Positions 17,969 through 28,000 of a DNA stretch of 63,625 nt are shown one piece after another. Under the pieces are notes generated by a model. It saw only the letters and a list, made by a program, of their open reading frames with translations. It made no database searches and was not told where the DNA came from. A program made the position numbers and the translations under genes. Source of the stretch: Alphaproteobacteria bacterium (GTDB taxonomy: Bacteria; Pseudomonadota; Alphaproteobacteria; RF32; CAG-239); assembly GCA_017635595.1 (NCBI GenBank), contig JAGBLF010000002.1, positions 1-63,625 on the forward strand. The letters are read 5' to 3'. Each line of letters starts with the position of its first letter. The first letter of the stretch is position 1.

Positions 17969-19742
17969 TATGCCGGCGTGGAATTTATCCGACTTGTACA
18001 AAAGTATGGAAGACCCGCAGATTAAAAAAGATTTGGAAACCTATCGTAAAAGTGCAATTAAATTTGCCAAAGACTATAAAGGCCGCTTGCATCTTTTATC
18101 GGCCGATGAATTTTTGAAGGCAATTAAAGATATCGAAAAACGCTCTAAGCTCTCGGGCCGTTTGGGTGGTTTTGCTTATCTTAATATGGTAACGCAAATG
18201 AAAAATACTCAAGCCGTGGCCTTTTATCAAAATATTGAAGAAAAGCTGACCGACTACTATAAGCCGGTGTTGTTTTTCAGTCTGGAATTTAATAAATTGC
18301 CGCAAAAGACAATCAATGAATGGCTTAAAGATGAGCGCATCGCTTTTTATAAATATTGGATTAAACGCTTGCGCAAATTCAAAGACTATCAGTTAAGCGA
18401 ACCGGAGGAAAAAATTCTGCTCGAAAAATCTTTAACTTCCGGTGATGCCTGGGTGCGTTTGTATGAAGAACATTCATCGCGTTTGGAATTTACCGTTGAC
18501 GGTAAGAAATATAATGATGCCGAACTGTCTAAACTCTTGTTAGATAAAAATCCCGAGACACGTTTGAAAGCAGGTAAAGAAATGAACCGTGTCTTTAAAT
18601 CGGACGGTCATTTGTTTACGTTCATCTATAATATGGTTATTAAAGATAAAGCCGTCGAAGATGAAAAGCGCGGTTTCAAAACACCTGTATCCGCTCGCAA
18701 TATGAGTGAAGATGTCAGTGATGAAAGTGTCGAAGTTTTAGCGCAGACAGTCAAGAAACATTATAAAGAAATAGCCCATCGTTTTTATAAATTAAAAGCC
18801 AAATGGCTCGGCGTTAAAAAAATCAATTATTGGGACAGAAATGCACCGCTGCCGTTCAGCAGTGATGTCCATTATACATGGAATGAGGCTGTTAAAATCG
18901 TGCTTGATGCCTATAAAGAGTTTTCACCGAAACTTTATAATATAGCCAAAGACTTCTTTGATAATAACTGGATTGACGTTCCGCCGCGCGACGGTAAGCG
19001 CAGCGGCGCCTTTTGCAGCAGTCCGATTACGACCGGACATCCGTATTTAATGCTTAATTTTGCCGGTAAGCAAAATGATGTTCTGACCTTGGCGCATGAA
19101 CTCGGACACGGTTGTCACCACCAGTTGCGTGTTAAAAACGGTGAACTGAATGAGCATAGCCGTATGACATCGGAAGAAGTGGCTTCGGTTTTCGGGGAAA
19201 TGATCGTATTTCAATCTATGTTGCGCAACTTAAAAGATGATAAAGCTAAATTGTGTCTGATTGCTTCTAAAGTAGGAGATATGATTAATACTGCCATTCG
19301 CCAGATTGCTTTCCACTTTTTTGAAACACGCGCACACAACGAACGTAAAAACGGCGAACTTTCCGAAGAACGTTTAAGTCAGATTTGGGTTGAAGAAATG
19401 CGCGACAGTCTGGGCGATTATGTGGTTATTGATGAAGACAGTTCTCGTATTTGGCCGATGGTCGGACACTTTTTCTTTTTACCGTTCTATGTGTATGCGT
19501 ATTCGTATGCCGATTGTTTTGTAAATTCATTATACAAGGTAAGTGAAACGGGAAAGGTGAAAAACTTTGCCGATAAATATCTCGAGATGTTGTCCAAAAC
19601 CGCGCTTGAAGATTATGATAAAATCTTGAAGCCGTTCGGGCTAAATCCGAATAATGCCGAGTTCTGGGAGTACGGACTGTCATTAATTTCAGAATATATT
19701 GATATATTGGAAGATTTAGATAAACGTTTAAAACTCGTCTAA
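17952..19742 (+). CDS. pepF: oligoendopeptidase F (M3 metallopeptidase)
   Basis: A 596-residue cytoplasmic zinc peptidase that degrades short peptides. The HExxH motif is in LAHELGHGCHH near residue 380, with the third ligand Glu in MTSEEVASVFGEM about 25 residues later. The N-terminal helical domain and overall length match the PepF branch of family M3. GAGGAAAAAG precedes the ATG, which lies inside the 3' end of the upstream gene. The last codons (AAA CTC GTC TAA) form the left edge of repeat element A, so the element and the coding sequence overlap. Confidence 0.92.
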   Translation: MKMKNNMPAWNLSDLYKSMEDPQIKKDLETYRKSAIKFAKDYKGRLHLLSADEFLKAIKDIEKRSKLSGRLGGFAYLNMVTQMKNTQAVAFYQNIEEKLTDYYKPVLFFSLEFNKLPQKTINEWLKDERIAFYKYWIKRLRKFKDYQLSEPEEKILLEKSLTSGDAWVRLYEEHSSRLEFTVDGKKYNDAELSKLLLDKNPETRLKAGKEMNRVFKSDGHLFTFIYNMVIKDKAVEDEKRGFKTPVSARNMSEDVSDESVEVLAQTVKKHYKEIAHRFYKLKAKWLGVKKINYWDRNAPLPFSSDVHYTWNEAVKIVLDAYKEFSPKLYNIAKDFFDNNWIDVPPRDGKRSGAFCSSPITTGHPYLMLNFAGKQNDVLTLAHELGHGCHHQLRVKNGELNEHSRMTSEEVASVFGEMIVFQSMLRNLKDDKAKLCLIASKVGDMINTAIRQIAFHFFETRAHNERKNGELSEERLSQIWVEEMRDSLGDYVVIDEDSSRIWPMVGHFFFLPFYVYAYSYADCFVNSLYKVSETGKVKNFADKYLEMLSKTALEDYDKILKPFGLNPNNAEFWEYGLSLISEYIDILEDLDKRLKLV

Positions 19743-19833
19743 TGGGCTACTAATCAAAGGTTTTCTCTTTTATGTACTGGTTTGTACACTGCAAGAGAAA
19801 ACCTTTTTCTATTAGCCGCGTTATCCGAGTTTT
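19730..19833 (+). repeat. structured repeat element A (covarying hairpin)
   Basis: A nested palindromic element at the stop codon of pepF. Outer stem AAAACTCG/CGAGTTTT (19730-19737, 19826-19833); a TC/TC internal loop; TAATG/CGTTA (19740-19744, 19819-19823); GGCTA/TAGCC; then an 11-bp perfect hairpin GGTTTTCTCTT/AAGAGAAAACC (19759-19769, 19793-19803). The 23-nt loop (19770-19792) holds TGTAC/GTACA. Element B at 41208-41315 has the same plan and nearly the same loop but unrelated hairpin arms. The final TTTT resembles a terminator. Confidence 0.7.
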
Positions 19834-19997
19834 CCCCAATCGCTGTGCCGGTTGGTGTTTTGGCTTGTGTACGACTTTGTACACGGCGCTTAAAATTTAC
19901 GGCGCATTTACCTCGTTATCCGAGTTTTCCTCAATCGCTGTGCCGGTTGGTGTTTCTGCTTGTGTACGACTTTGTACGCGGCGCTTAAAATTTACGG
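19819..19997 (+). repeat. tandem right-half copies after element A
   Basis: Two direct copies of an 84-bp unit (19819-19902 and 19914-19997, period 95, four mismatches) start with the right edge of element A (CGTTATCCGAGTTTT). Each carries an inverted repeat GTGTAC-gacttt-GTACAC (19867-19884; one base differs in copy 2), which resembles the loop of the full element. No gene is seen in the 277-base gap. Confidence 0.75.
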
Positions 19998-20019
19998 ATT
20001 AAGTTATGATTGATGAATG

Positions 20020-20637
20020 TTATCTTTTTTCCTCTCTGACTGTTGTCGGTTCGCTATGACCGGAGTATAAAACAGTCTCATTGGGCAATGTGAATATTTT
20101 TTCCTCAATACTTTGATATAACTGTTGTGTGTTTCCGCCCGGTAAATCGGTGCGTCCGACACTGTTTTTAAATATCGTATCGCCGACAAAAGCCGTGTTA
20201 TTGTTGATGTCGTAATAAATAACGGAATCTTGCGTGTGTCCCGGTGTATATATCACTTTTAATTTGATATCCGGATTGGCTTGTAAAGTTACTTCATCAC
20301 CTTCTTTTAAGTATTCCGCCTTATTCAAAATAACACTTTTACCGAAGAAAACAGACAGATTATAGTTGACGTCAGTCAAATAGTCTTTGCCTTTTTGATG
20401 TGCAAAATAGGGGATTTTTAATTCCTGATGAATTTTTTGGACTGCGCCGATATGATCAAAGTGTCCGTGCGTAATCAAAATCTTTTCAATAACCCATTTA
20501 TTATCTTTGATTTTTTGCAAAATTCGGTCAGCCTCTGCTCCCGGATCAATTAAAAAACCATGTCTTGTTTGTTCATCTATATAAAAATAAGCATTGGTCA
20601 AAATAGCATCGCTGACCGGCAAGGCATCAATAATCAT
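20020..20637 (-). CDS. MBL-fold metallohydrolase (glyoxalase II-like)
   Basis: A 205-residue metallo-beta-lactamase-fold hydrolase. The zinc motif THGHFDH is near residue 60, a further His is in TPGHTQDS near residue 131, the bridging Asp is in FVGDTIF, and the last ligand is in YSGHSEPTT. Short members of this type usually cleave thioesters such as S-lactoylglutathione or act on other hydroxyacyl thioesters; the substrate is not set by sequence. The start overlaps the psd stop (ATGA), so it is translated with psd. Confidence 0.85.
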   Translation of the reverse strand: MIIDALPVSDAILTNAYFYIDEQTRHGFLIDPGAEADRILQKIKDNKWVIEKILITHGHFDHIGAVQKIHQELKIPYFAHQKGKDYLTDVNYNLSVFFGKSVILNKAEYLKEGDEVTLQANPDIKLKVIYTPGHTQDSVIYYDINNNTAFVGDTIFKNSVGRTDLPGGNTQQLYQSIEEKIFTLPNETVLYSGHSEPTTVREEKR

Positions 20638-21539
20638 TTTTTTGCCTTTTTAGCTTGTGTTGCGGTTTTTGTTGCCTTTGTTGCAGGTGTGTTCAGAACT
20701 GTTTCGCCCATTTTTTCACCCATCAATATATGGTCTTCCAATGTTAATTTTTCAAAATTGACGGCACCTTGTTCAAATAGGCAGATAACCGTGCTGCCCA
20801 TCGTGAATTTACCGATTTCATCACCTTTTTTATATGAAATGTTTTTATTATTGTATTCGGTAACGCTTGTTTCACGGAAGGTGCTCGGAGCCACAATGCC
20901 TGCCCATGTGGTGGAAATACTGCGGACAATGGTGGCACCGATAAATATAACGGCTACTTTACCGATGGCAGTTTCAAACAGACAAATAACTCTTTCATTA
21001 CGGGAAAATAATTCCGGAATATGACGTACATACAATGGGTTGACAGAGAAAAATTCACCCGGAACATAAACCATTTTTAAAAGCTTCCCGTCAATCGGCA
21101 TATGAACGCGATGATAATCGCGCGGGGATAAATAAACAGTCATAAATTTACCGTTTTCAAAAGTTGCGGCATCATTGTCATCGGCAAGCAGAGAGTTTAT
21201 CGAAAAATAGTGTCCTTTGGCCTGGAGTTGCGCATCTTTTAATAAATCGCCGTATTGGCTTATTTTACCGTCGGCCGGAAATACGATACTATTTGTTTCC
21301 GTATCTATAGGGCGGCATCCGGCTTTCAGTTCGCGGGCAAAGAAATCGTTAAAAGTTTCGAAATCTTGAATATCATTTTTTACTTCTGACAAATCTATAC
21401 GATAAAATTCCGCAAATTTTTTAACAGCAAAAGTTGTTATTTTACCCAGTTTAGCTGAAGCCAAACAGCCGGCCAAAACGGTTAAAGCATGTTTAGGTAA
21501 AATATAATGCAGTGCGACTTTAAACTTCTCCGAAAACAT
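20634..21539 (-). CDS. psd: phosphatidylserine decarboxylase proenzyme
   Basis: A 301-residue pyruvoyl enzyme that makes phosphatidylethanolamine at the inner membrane. Self-cleavage occurs in the GST motif, here FTMGSTVICLF near residue 257, with Met in place of the usual Leu before GST. Other family motifs: ADGKISQYG, the SPRDYHRVHMP active-site block and FIGATIVRSI. Length resembles the longer E. coli type. ATG at 21539 is chosen for AAGGAG 8 bases upstream. It forms a two-gene unit with the MBL hydrolase. Confidence 0.93.
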   Translation of the reverse strand: MFSEKFKVALHYILPKHALTVLAGCLASAKLGKITTFAVKKFAEFYRIDLSEVKNDIQDFETFNDFFARELKAGCRPIDTETNSIVFPADGKISQYGDLLKDAQLQAKGHYFSINSLLADDNDAATFENGKFMTVYLSPRDYHRVHMPIDGKLLKMVYVPGEFFSVNPLYVRHIPELFSRNERVICLFETAIGKVAVIFIGATIVRSISTTWAGIVAPSTFRETSVTEYNNKNISYKKGDEIGKFTMGSTVICLFEQGAVNFEKLTLEDHILMGEKMGETVLNTPATKATKTATQAKKAKK

Positions 21540-21619
21540 ATTCTTTCTCCTTGTTTTTTCTGTTACGTTAAAGGGAAAATTAACTTTTGTCAATGTAAAA
21601 TACCGAAAAGTACAATGTC

Positions 21620-21648
21620 TTGCATTTTACTCAGTTTTATGGTAAAAT
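21620..21648 (+). promoter_or_regulatory. promoter of the autotransporter gene
   Basis: TTGCAT (21620-21625), a 17-base spacer and TAAAAT (21643-21648). The likely start codon at 21676 is 28 bases downstream. Confidence 0.6.
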
Positions 21649-21675
21649 GAAGTTAGTTATGTGAAGGTTATGCTG

Positions 21676-24600
21676 ATGAATAAAACGAAATTAGCAACTT
21701 TATTGGCCGTAATGGGCAGTCTTTTTTGTTCTAAATCATATGCTTTAGGATCTGTTGCCGATGCTCTTTATCGGGCGGCCGTATCCAGAGATGTGCCGAC
21801 TATTAACAATTATTTGCGTAAAGGTTATTCTATCAACAGCACAGATGGCAATGGTTTTACGGCACTGTGTAAAGCGCGTTTTGATAAAAACAGAAATGCT
21901 TATAATTTGCTTATCAGTATGGGGGCCAATCCATATGCCGATTGTATGTATGCGCCGTCAAAACCTGTAACATCACTGACTTCGACATCATATACCGTTA
22001 TGGGGGTTGCCGCCGTGGCTATCGGTGGCGGTGTGGCTCTCGCCGTCGGTGGCGACGGTGGTGGCGGTGGTGGCAGCAGCAGCAGCTCGTCATCAAGTTC
22101 TTCGTCGAGTTCTTCATCAAGCTCATCTTCAAGTTCGGGCGGTGATGATGATCCGCCGTCAAGCTCGTCTTCGAGTTCGTCATCAAGTTCTTCATCAAGT
22201 TCGTCATCAAGTTCGGGCGGTGACGACGATCCGCCGTCAAGCTCATCTTCGAGTTCGTCATCAAGTTCGGGCGGTGACGACGATCCGCCGTCAAGCTCAT
22301 CTTCGAGTTCTTCATCAAGTTCGGGCGGTGACGATGATCCGTCTTCGAGTTCTTCATCAAGCTCATCTTCGAGTTCGTCATCAAGTTCGGGCGGTGATGA
22401 TGATCCGTCTTCGAGTTCGTCATCAAGCTCATCTTCGAGTTCGTCATCAAGCTCATCTTCGAGTTCGTCATCAAGTTCGGGCGGCGGTAATGTTGTAAAT
22501 CATTACAATGTTTCATTTTTCCGTAATCGTAAAGAATATACCGGTGCTAATTTTACAAGTTCGTCATACAAATCCGTCAATTATTTAGACGGTATAAATG
22601 CCGCGCCGGCTTATGCAAAATATTATGGTACGGATGCCAACGACAAAATGGTTAATGATTTGGTCGGAACCAATGTTGTCGGCGTGGTTGATACTGGTGT
22701 TTGGACTACTCATAAGGAAGTAAAAGGCAAAGTCAGCGGATATAACTATGATTACGGTCCTTGTCAGAGCGGCGATAAATCTAATTGCTGGAAATTTGAC
22801 ACAACCCAGCGAATATATAAATTGGATAACGGAACGTGGGGATACAGCTATACACAGGCGGTATTGCTTGATAAATACGGCAATGAAACCGACCAGATTA
22901 TATACAACTTATCGCAATCTGATTATACGACTTGGGCTGCGGATTATCCGAGCAACTATGACTGGGATACGGTTAAAGATTCGGTAGAACCTCTGACTGG
23001 GAATGATTTCTTACATGGTTCAAATGTGACCGGTTTGATTATATCCTCATGGAATGATTCCGGCAGTCTCGGTGTTGCTTTCTCAAATACGACGGTTAAG
23101 GCTGTTCGGTGGGATTTATTGTCTTCTCTTTATTATCCGGTTGCTAAGTTAATGCAAGACAATGTTATTGCGGTTAACATGAGTTTCGGAACGACATCAA
23201 ACAGTTCTCGTAATGCATCAAATATTGATACATACAGTTCTTATTTGCCTCTCGGGTATTTGAGAGCAGCTCGGACAACAATCAATAATTATCAAACAAC
23301 GGTGTCAAACGGTGTCAGCAAGACTGACGGTTTGATTTGGGTAAAAGCAGCCGGTAATGACGGTCAGTCACAACCTGATATCGAATCCGGTGTGAAGTTA
23401 TTGTCGGATTATTCAAAATTGATGATGCTCGTGGTTGTGGCTGTTGATGTTAAACTAAATACTGACGGCACGGTGAATAGTTATACATTATCGTCATTTT
23501 CAAATCAATGCGGTGTTGCCTCGGCTTATTGTATTGCCGCGCCGGGAGGTAATAAAACATCTGCCGAAACCAGTGTGTTATGGGCTCCGGGGGCTGAAGG
23601 CAAGTTTGCCGGTATGGCCGGTACTTCACAGGCTACACCATTGGTTACCGGTAGTATCGCCTTTATAAAATCGGCTTATCCGCATATGGCGGCTTCCGAA
23701 ATCATTGATTTGCTGAGAATAACCGCTAATACAAAAGGCGAAGGTTACAGCAGTAGTAATCATTCGGATAAGAAATACGGTGCCGGTTTAATCGATTTGG
23801 GCAAAGCCGTGACGACTTATGTGTCACCGTCGACTTCAGAAGAAATTATCGTAACGGCATCGGGCGATGATGTTGATTCATCGAGTATTCGGCTGGATAA
23901 TGCAACATTGACCGTTACCTCATCAATGGCGCGGGCATTGCAAAAAGCTTTGCCGGACAATATTACGGTATTTGACCGCTATCATCGTGCGTTTGCTATG
24001 CCGACAAAACAGTATATACACGCAACTCACGCCGGCTATAAAACTTTGAAAAATGATGTGGCGCATATCGGACAAATGCGTAAAAAGAAAACGTTGCAGC
24101 AAGGTGCCGTTACTTTTGCTTATACCGATAGTGCTTATAAAAAGAACTTTATGGAAGCCACCTATAAAAATGATAATCAGGCGACCGGTTTTTACTTTAG
24201 CGAAAATACGCAATATAACTCGTCTGACAATAACAGTCGGGAGCTTAAAAATCCGTTTATGTCGTTTACCGAGGCATACGGTGTTCATCATACGCGCGGT
24301 TTGGGCGAGGGTAAGTCCTTCCGTATTGAAGCTGTTGCCGGCCACAACGGCTTATATGACGGTGACAATGATTATGCCGATAATAGTTTCAGAAAGCAGG
24401 CTTATGCTTTGAATTCGGAATTTAAACTGCATAATAATGACAAGTTTGCCTTAGGTGTGTCTTCGGGATTATTATATGAAGATGAGGCTATGCTCGGTAT
24501 GAACGGTGACGGAGCCTTTAAGCTCAGCGGCGGTCAAACCTATACCGTCGGTGTTTCGGCTTCATGGTTCATAACGCCTAAGTGGACTTTAAGCGGTAGT

Positions 24601-24999
24601 TACTATCGCGGTTATACGCCTAAACAGAAATTTTCATCCGGCTTGCTGGAAGCGTCGCGCATAGAGAGTGAAAGTTTTGCGTTTGATGCCAATTATAAAT
24701 GGAATAAACGAATGGATGTCGGTTTCAGGATTTCTTCGCCGTTGCGCGTTGTAAAAGGAACGTTGGGCGTAGATTTCCCGAGCGGTCGTGACAATTATTC
24801 CGATACGGTTTATCGTGAGCGTTATACCGCCGGTTTGAAATCGGACAGACGTGAATATAAGTTTGCCGTTTACGCCAATAAAGAAATATCCGAGCGCTTA
24901 AGTTGGTCGACCGAATTTGATGTCAGGGTTAATCCGGAACATCAAAAAGCAACCAATGATTATCGCGCATTATTCGGTTTAAGTTGGAATTTTAATTAA
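21676..24999 (+). CDS. subtilisin-like autotransporter with poly-Ser linker
   Basis: An 1107-residue type V secreted protease. In order: a signal peptide (MNKTKLATLLAVMGSLFCSKSYA); ankyrin-like repeats (about 27-95); a hydrophobic Ala/Gly segment (about 105-125); a low-complexity linker of Ser runs broken by GGDDDP (about 131-271); a subtilisin (S8) domain with Asp339 (GVVDTGVW), His447 (HGSNVTG) and Ser651 (GTSQATP); and a C-terminal beta barrel from about 810 ending in WNFN. The complete triad suggests an active surface protease. ATG at 21676 is preferred over GTG at 21661 because GAAGG lies 8 bases upstream. The ankyrin and Ser-linker front is unusual for this class. Confidence 0.9.
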   Translation: MNKTKLATLLAVMGSLFCSKSYALGSVADALYRAAVSRDVPTINNYLRKGYSINSTDGNGFTALCKARFDKNRNAYNLLISMGANPYADCMYAPSKPVTSLTSTSYTVMGVAAVAIGGGVALAVGGDGGGGGGSSSSSSSSSSSSSSSSSSSSSGGDDDPPSSSSSSSSSSSSSSSSSSSGGDDDPPSSSSSSSSSSSGGDDDPPSSSSSSSSSSSGGDDDPSSSSSSSSSSSSSSSSGGDDDPSSSSSSSSSSSSSSSSSSSSSSSSGGGNVVNHYNVSFFRNRKEYTGANFTSSSYKSVNYLDGINAAPAYAKYYGTDANDKMVNDLVGTNVVGVVDTGVWTTHKEVKGKVSGYNYDYGPCQSGDKSNCWKFDTTQRIYKLDNGTWGYSYTQAVLLDKYGNETDQIIYNLSQSDYTTWAADYPSNYDWDTVKDSVEPLTGNDFLHGSNVTGLIISSWNDSGSLGVAFSNTTVKAVRWDLLSSLYYPVAKLMQDNVIAVNMSFGTTSNSSRNASNIDTYSSYLPLGYLRAARTTINNYQTTVSNGVSKTDGLIWVKAAGNDGQSQPDIESGVKLLSDYSKLMMLVVVAVDVKLNTDGTVNSYTLSSFSNQCGVASAYCIAAPGGNKTSAETSVLWAPGAEGKFAGMAGTSQATPLVTGSIAFIKSAYPHMAASEIIDLLRITANTKGEGYSSSNHSDKKYGAGLIDLGKAVTTYVSPSTSEEIIVTASGDDVDSSSIRLDNATLTVTSSMARALQKALPDNITVFDRYHRAFAMPTKQYIHATHAGYKTLKNDVAHIGQMRKKKTLQQGAVTFAYTDSAYKKNFMEATYKNDNQATGFYFSENTQYNSSDNNSRELKNPFMSFTEAYGVHHTRGLGEGKSFRIEAVAGHNGLYDGDNDYADNSFRKQAYALNSEFKLHNNDKFALGVSSGLLYEDEAMLGMNGDGAFKLSGGQTYTVGVSASWFITPKWTLSGSYYRGYTPKQKFSSGLLEASRIESESFAFDANYKWNKRMDVGFRISSPLRVVKGTLGVDFPSGRDNYSDTVYRERYTAGLKSDRREYKFAVYANKEISERLSWSTEFDVRVNPEHQKATNDYRALFGLSWNFN
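22066..22490 (+). repeat. coding low-complexity Ser/GGDDDP repeat
   Basis: Within the autotransporter gene, runs of Ser codons (TCA, TCG, TCT, AGT, AGC in mixed order) alternate with five GGCGGTGAYGAYGAYCCG units encoding GGDDDP. Motifs such as TCATCTTCGAGTTCG recur many times, so the tract is a likely site of slippage or recombination and of length differences between strains. Confidence 0.85.
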
Positions 25000-25011
25000 T
25001 ATGAGGTTTTT

Positions 25012-28000
25012 ATGAATAAGGACTTTTGGAAAAGCACGCGGTTTGTTCCGTTGTTGCTTACACAGTTTTTAGGGGCTTTCAACGATAATTTATTTAAAAA
25101 TACGCTGATGACTTTCGTTGCTTATAAATTAGTGGCGGAATCTCAAGTTGTGAGCATTTATTCTAATATTATTGCCGGCGTATTTATTCTGCCGTATTTT
25201 CTGTTTTCGGCTTTGGCAGGGTTGCTGGCCGATAAATATCGGCGTGAACGTATAACCCGTGTTTTAAAAATAACCGAATTATTATTGATGATTGGTGCGG
25301 GAGTGTTGTTTATGACGCAAAGCGTGCCGCTGTTAATTGTTATATTGTTTTTTATGGGAATGCAATCAACGTTTTTCGGGCCGATTAAATATGCCTTATT
25401 GCCGCAGTTATTGAAATCGGAAGAATTAATTGCCGGTAATGCTTATATTGAAGCCAGCACTTATATTGCCATTATATTGGGATCAGTGTTCGGGACGATT
25501 TTACCTGTCAATGCCGGTATTGCCGTTTTAATTATCTGCGCCCTAACAGGGTTGGCGGCAAGTTGGAAAATTCCGGCTGCACCGGGACCGCAGCCGAGTT
25601 TGAAAATCAATCTGAATCTATTTAAACAAATCAGGGAAAATCTGGCGCTTATCCGCTCGCATACCATTGTGTATCGTACGATTATCGGAGCAACATGGTT
25701 CTGGATTTTGGGTGCGTTTTTCTTAACCCAACTGTTCCCGTTATGCAGTAAAGTATTTAATACCAAACCGGAAGTCGTCACACTGTTTTTAGTTACTTTT
25801 TCTATCGGTGTCGGTTGCGGTTCGGTTTTCTGTAATAAGTTGCTTAAAGGTGAAGTTACGATTGTTTATGTGCCGATAAGCGCTGTCGGGCTGAGTATTT
25901 GTTCGTTTGCGGTTTATTTGCTGTCAGCCGGTTTTGTAACACCTGCCGAACCTCTCGGATTAATGTCATTTTTACTGATGCCGCGTGGCGTGCTTTTGCT
26001 GCTGTTTTTGTTTTTATTTGCGTTTATGGGCGGCATGTACATTGTTCCGTTAAATGCCTTGATGCAAAAAAAAGCCCCGAAACAATATGTCGCATCGGTG
26101 ATTGCCGGTAATAATATCATAAATTCGCTCGGTATGGTGGCGATATCGATTTTTGCCGCGGTTTTGGTTGCTACAGGCTTTAAGATTACCGATTTATTTT
26201 TGTTTGTGGCCGTTATCAGTGCCGGTGTGGCTTTCTATATCTGCAAATTACTGCCGGATGCGTTATTACGCTCGATTTTCTGTTCGATTTTGAATTTATT
26301 TTTCCGTGTTAAAATCAACGGCTTGCAGAATTTGCGCAAGGCCGGTTCAAAAGCATTGATTGTCGCTAATCACGTTTCGTTGTTGGACGGACTGTTGGTT
26401 GCCGCTTATTTGCCGCGTAAAATAACCTTTGCCATTGACAGTGATTGGGGAAATAAATGGTATGTGAAAATGTTTAACGGTATTGTTGATTTTTATCCGC
26501 TTAATCCGGCAAATCCGCTGGCTATCCGTTCATTGATTGAAGTTGTGAGTCAAGGTAAAACCGTGATGATTTTTCCGGAAGGACGTATCAGTGTGACCGG
26601 TTCTTTGATGAAAGTATATGAAGGGGCAGGGGTTGTGGCCGCCAAATCCGGCGCTAAAATTATTCCGCTTCGTATTGACGGGGCTCAGTATTCAAAATTC
26701 TCGTATTTGGGCGATATTATCAAAACACAGATGTTTCCGCAGATTAAATTATCGGTTCTGCCGCCATGTACCTTAAATTTGCCTGAAGGTCTGAGTATGC
26801 GTGAACGCCGGCACTTAACCTCTCTGCAATTACGCGATATTATGGCCGACATGATTTATGATACCACTGATAAAAATGAACCGGTATTCAATGCGGTTTT
26901 GCGTGCCGAAAAATTATATGGTAAAAATCATAAAGTTGCACTCGATATTATGAAAAAAACGCTGACATACGGTCAGTTTTTACTCAAAACCTATGTGTTG
27001 GGTACCGCTTATAAAAAAGCATTTAAAACAGAAGAAAAAATCGGTGTATTATTGCCGAACAGTTTGGCCGGTGTGATCACGTTTTATGCTTTGCAATCGG
27101 TCGGTAAAATTCCGGTTATGCTTAACTTCTCGCTCGGCGATAAGCAGTTTGAATCGTGTTTGAAAACGGTAGGTTTGAAAAAGGTTGTTACCGCGCATAA
27201 ATTTATAGAACAAGGCAATTTGGAACGTTTGGAAAAATGTTTGAAAAAAGCCAAATGTGAAATTGTTTATTTAGAGGAATTTGCCGCTGAAATTTCGTTT
27301 ATCACCAAGCTTAAAGGGCTTAAAAATTATTTGCTGCGACGTCCGGTACAAACACTTTCGGATAATCCGGCGGTTATTTTGTTTACTTCCGGTTCGGAAG
27401 GCTTGCCAAAGGCGGTGTTGCTGTCGCACAAGAACTTATTGGCGAATGTTTTGCAAATTCATTTAGCCGTACCGTTTAACGCGCATGATATTATCTTAAA
27501 TGCCTTGCCGATGTTTCATTCGTTCGGTTTGACGGTCGGAACGATTTTGCCGATGTTGCACGGCGTGAAAACATTTTTTTATCCGTCACCGCTGCATTAT
27601 CGTATTATTCCGGAAGTTGCGTATGATTTGCAGGCCACCGCTGTTTTAGGTACGGATACGTTTTTGTATGGTTACGGGCGTATGGCAAACTCGTATGATT
27701 TTTTCCAAATTCGATTTGCGATTGTCGGCGGTGAAAAGTTGAAAACGCGCACGGCCGAATTATGGATGAAGAAATTCGGGGTTCGGATTTTTGAAGGTTA
27801 CGGAACAACCGAGACTTCTCCGGTTATTTCCGTTAATACGCCGATGTTTTATAAAGAAGGTACGGTCGGTCGGTTTTTACCTAAAATCGAATACGAATTA
27901 CAGCCAGTTGCCGGTGTTGAAAACGGCGGACGTTTGCAGGTTAAGGGCGATAACGTTATGCTCGGTTATATGAAAGCCGATAAACCTAACGTGTTGGAAA

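Noticed and set aside
19772..20002. Overlapping open frames of about 70 codons beginning MYWFVH/MYTARE in repeat cluster A
   Set aside because: They lie wholly in the repeat, have no ribosome-binding site, and the frame is explained by the loop and tandem units. A matching MYC/MYT start at locus B comes from the shared loop sequence.
22007..22516. Arg/His/Leu-rich frames on both strands across the Ser linker
   Set aside because: By-products of the repeated Ser codons; no start signals and no coding pattern outside the repeat.
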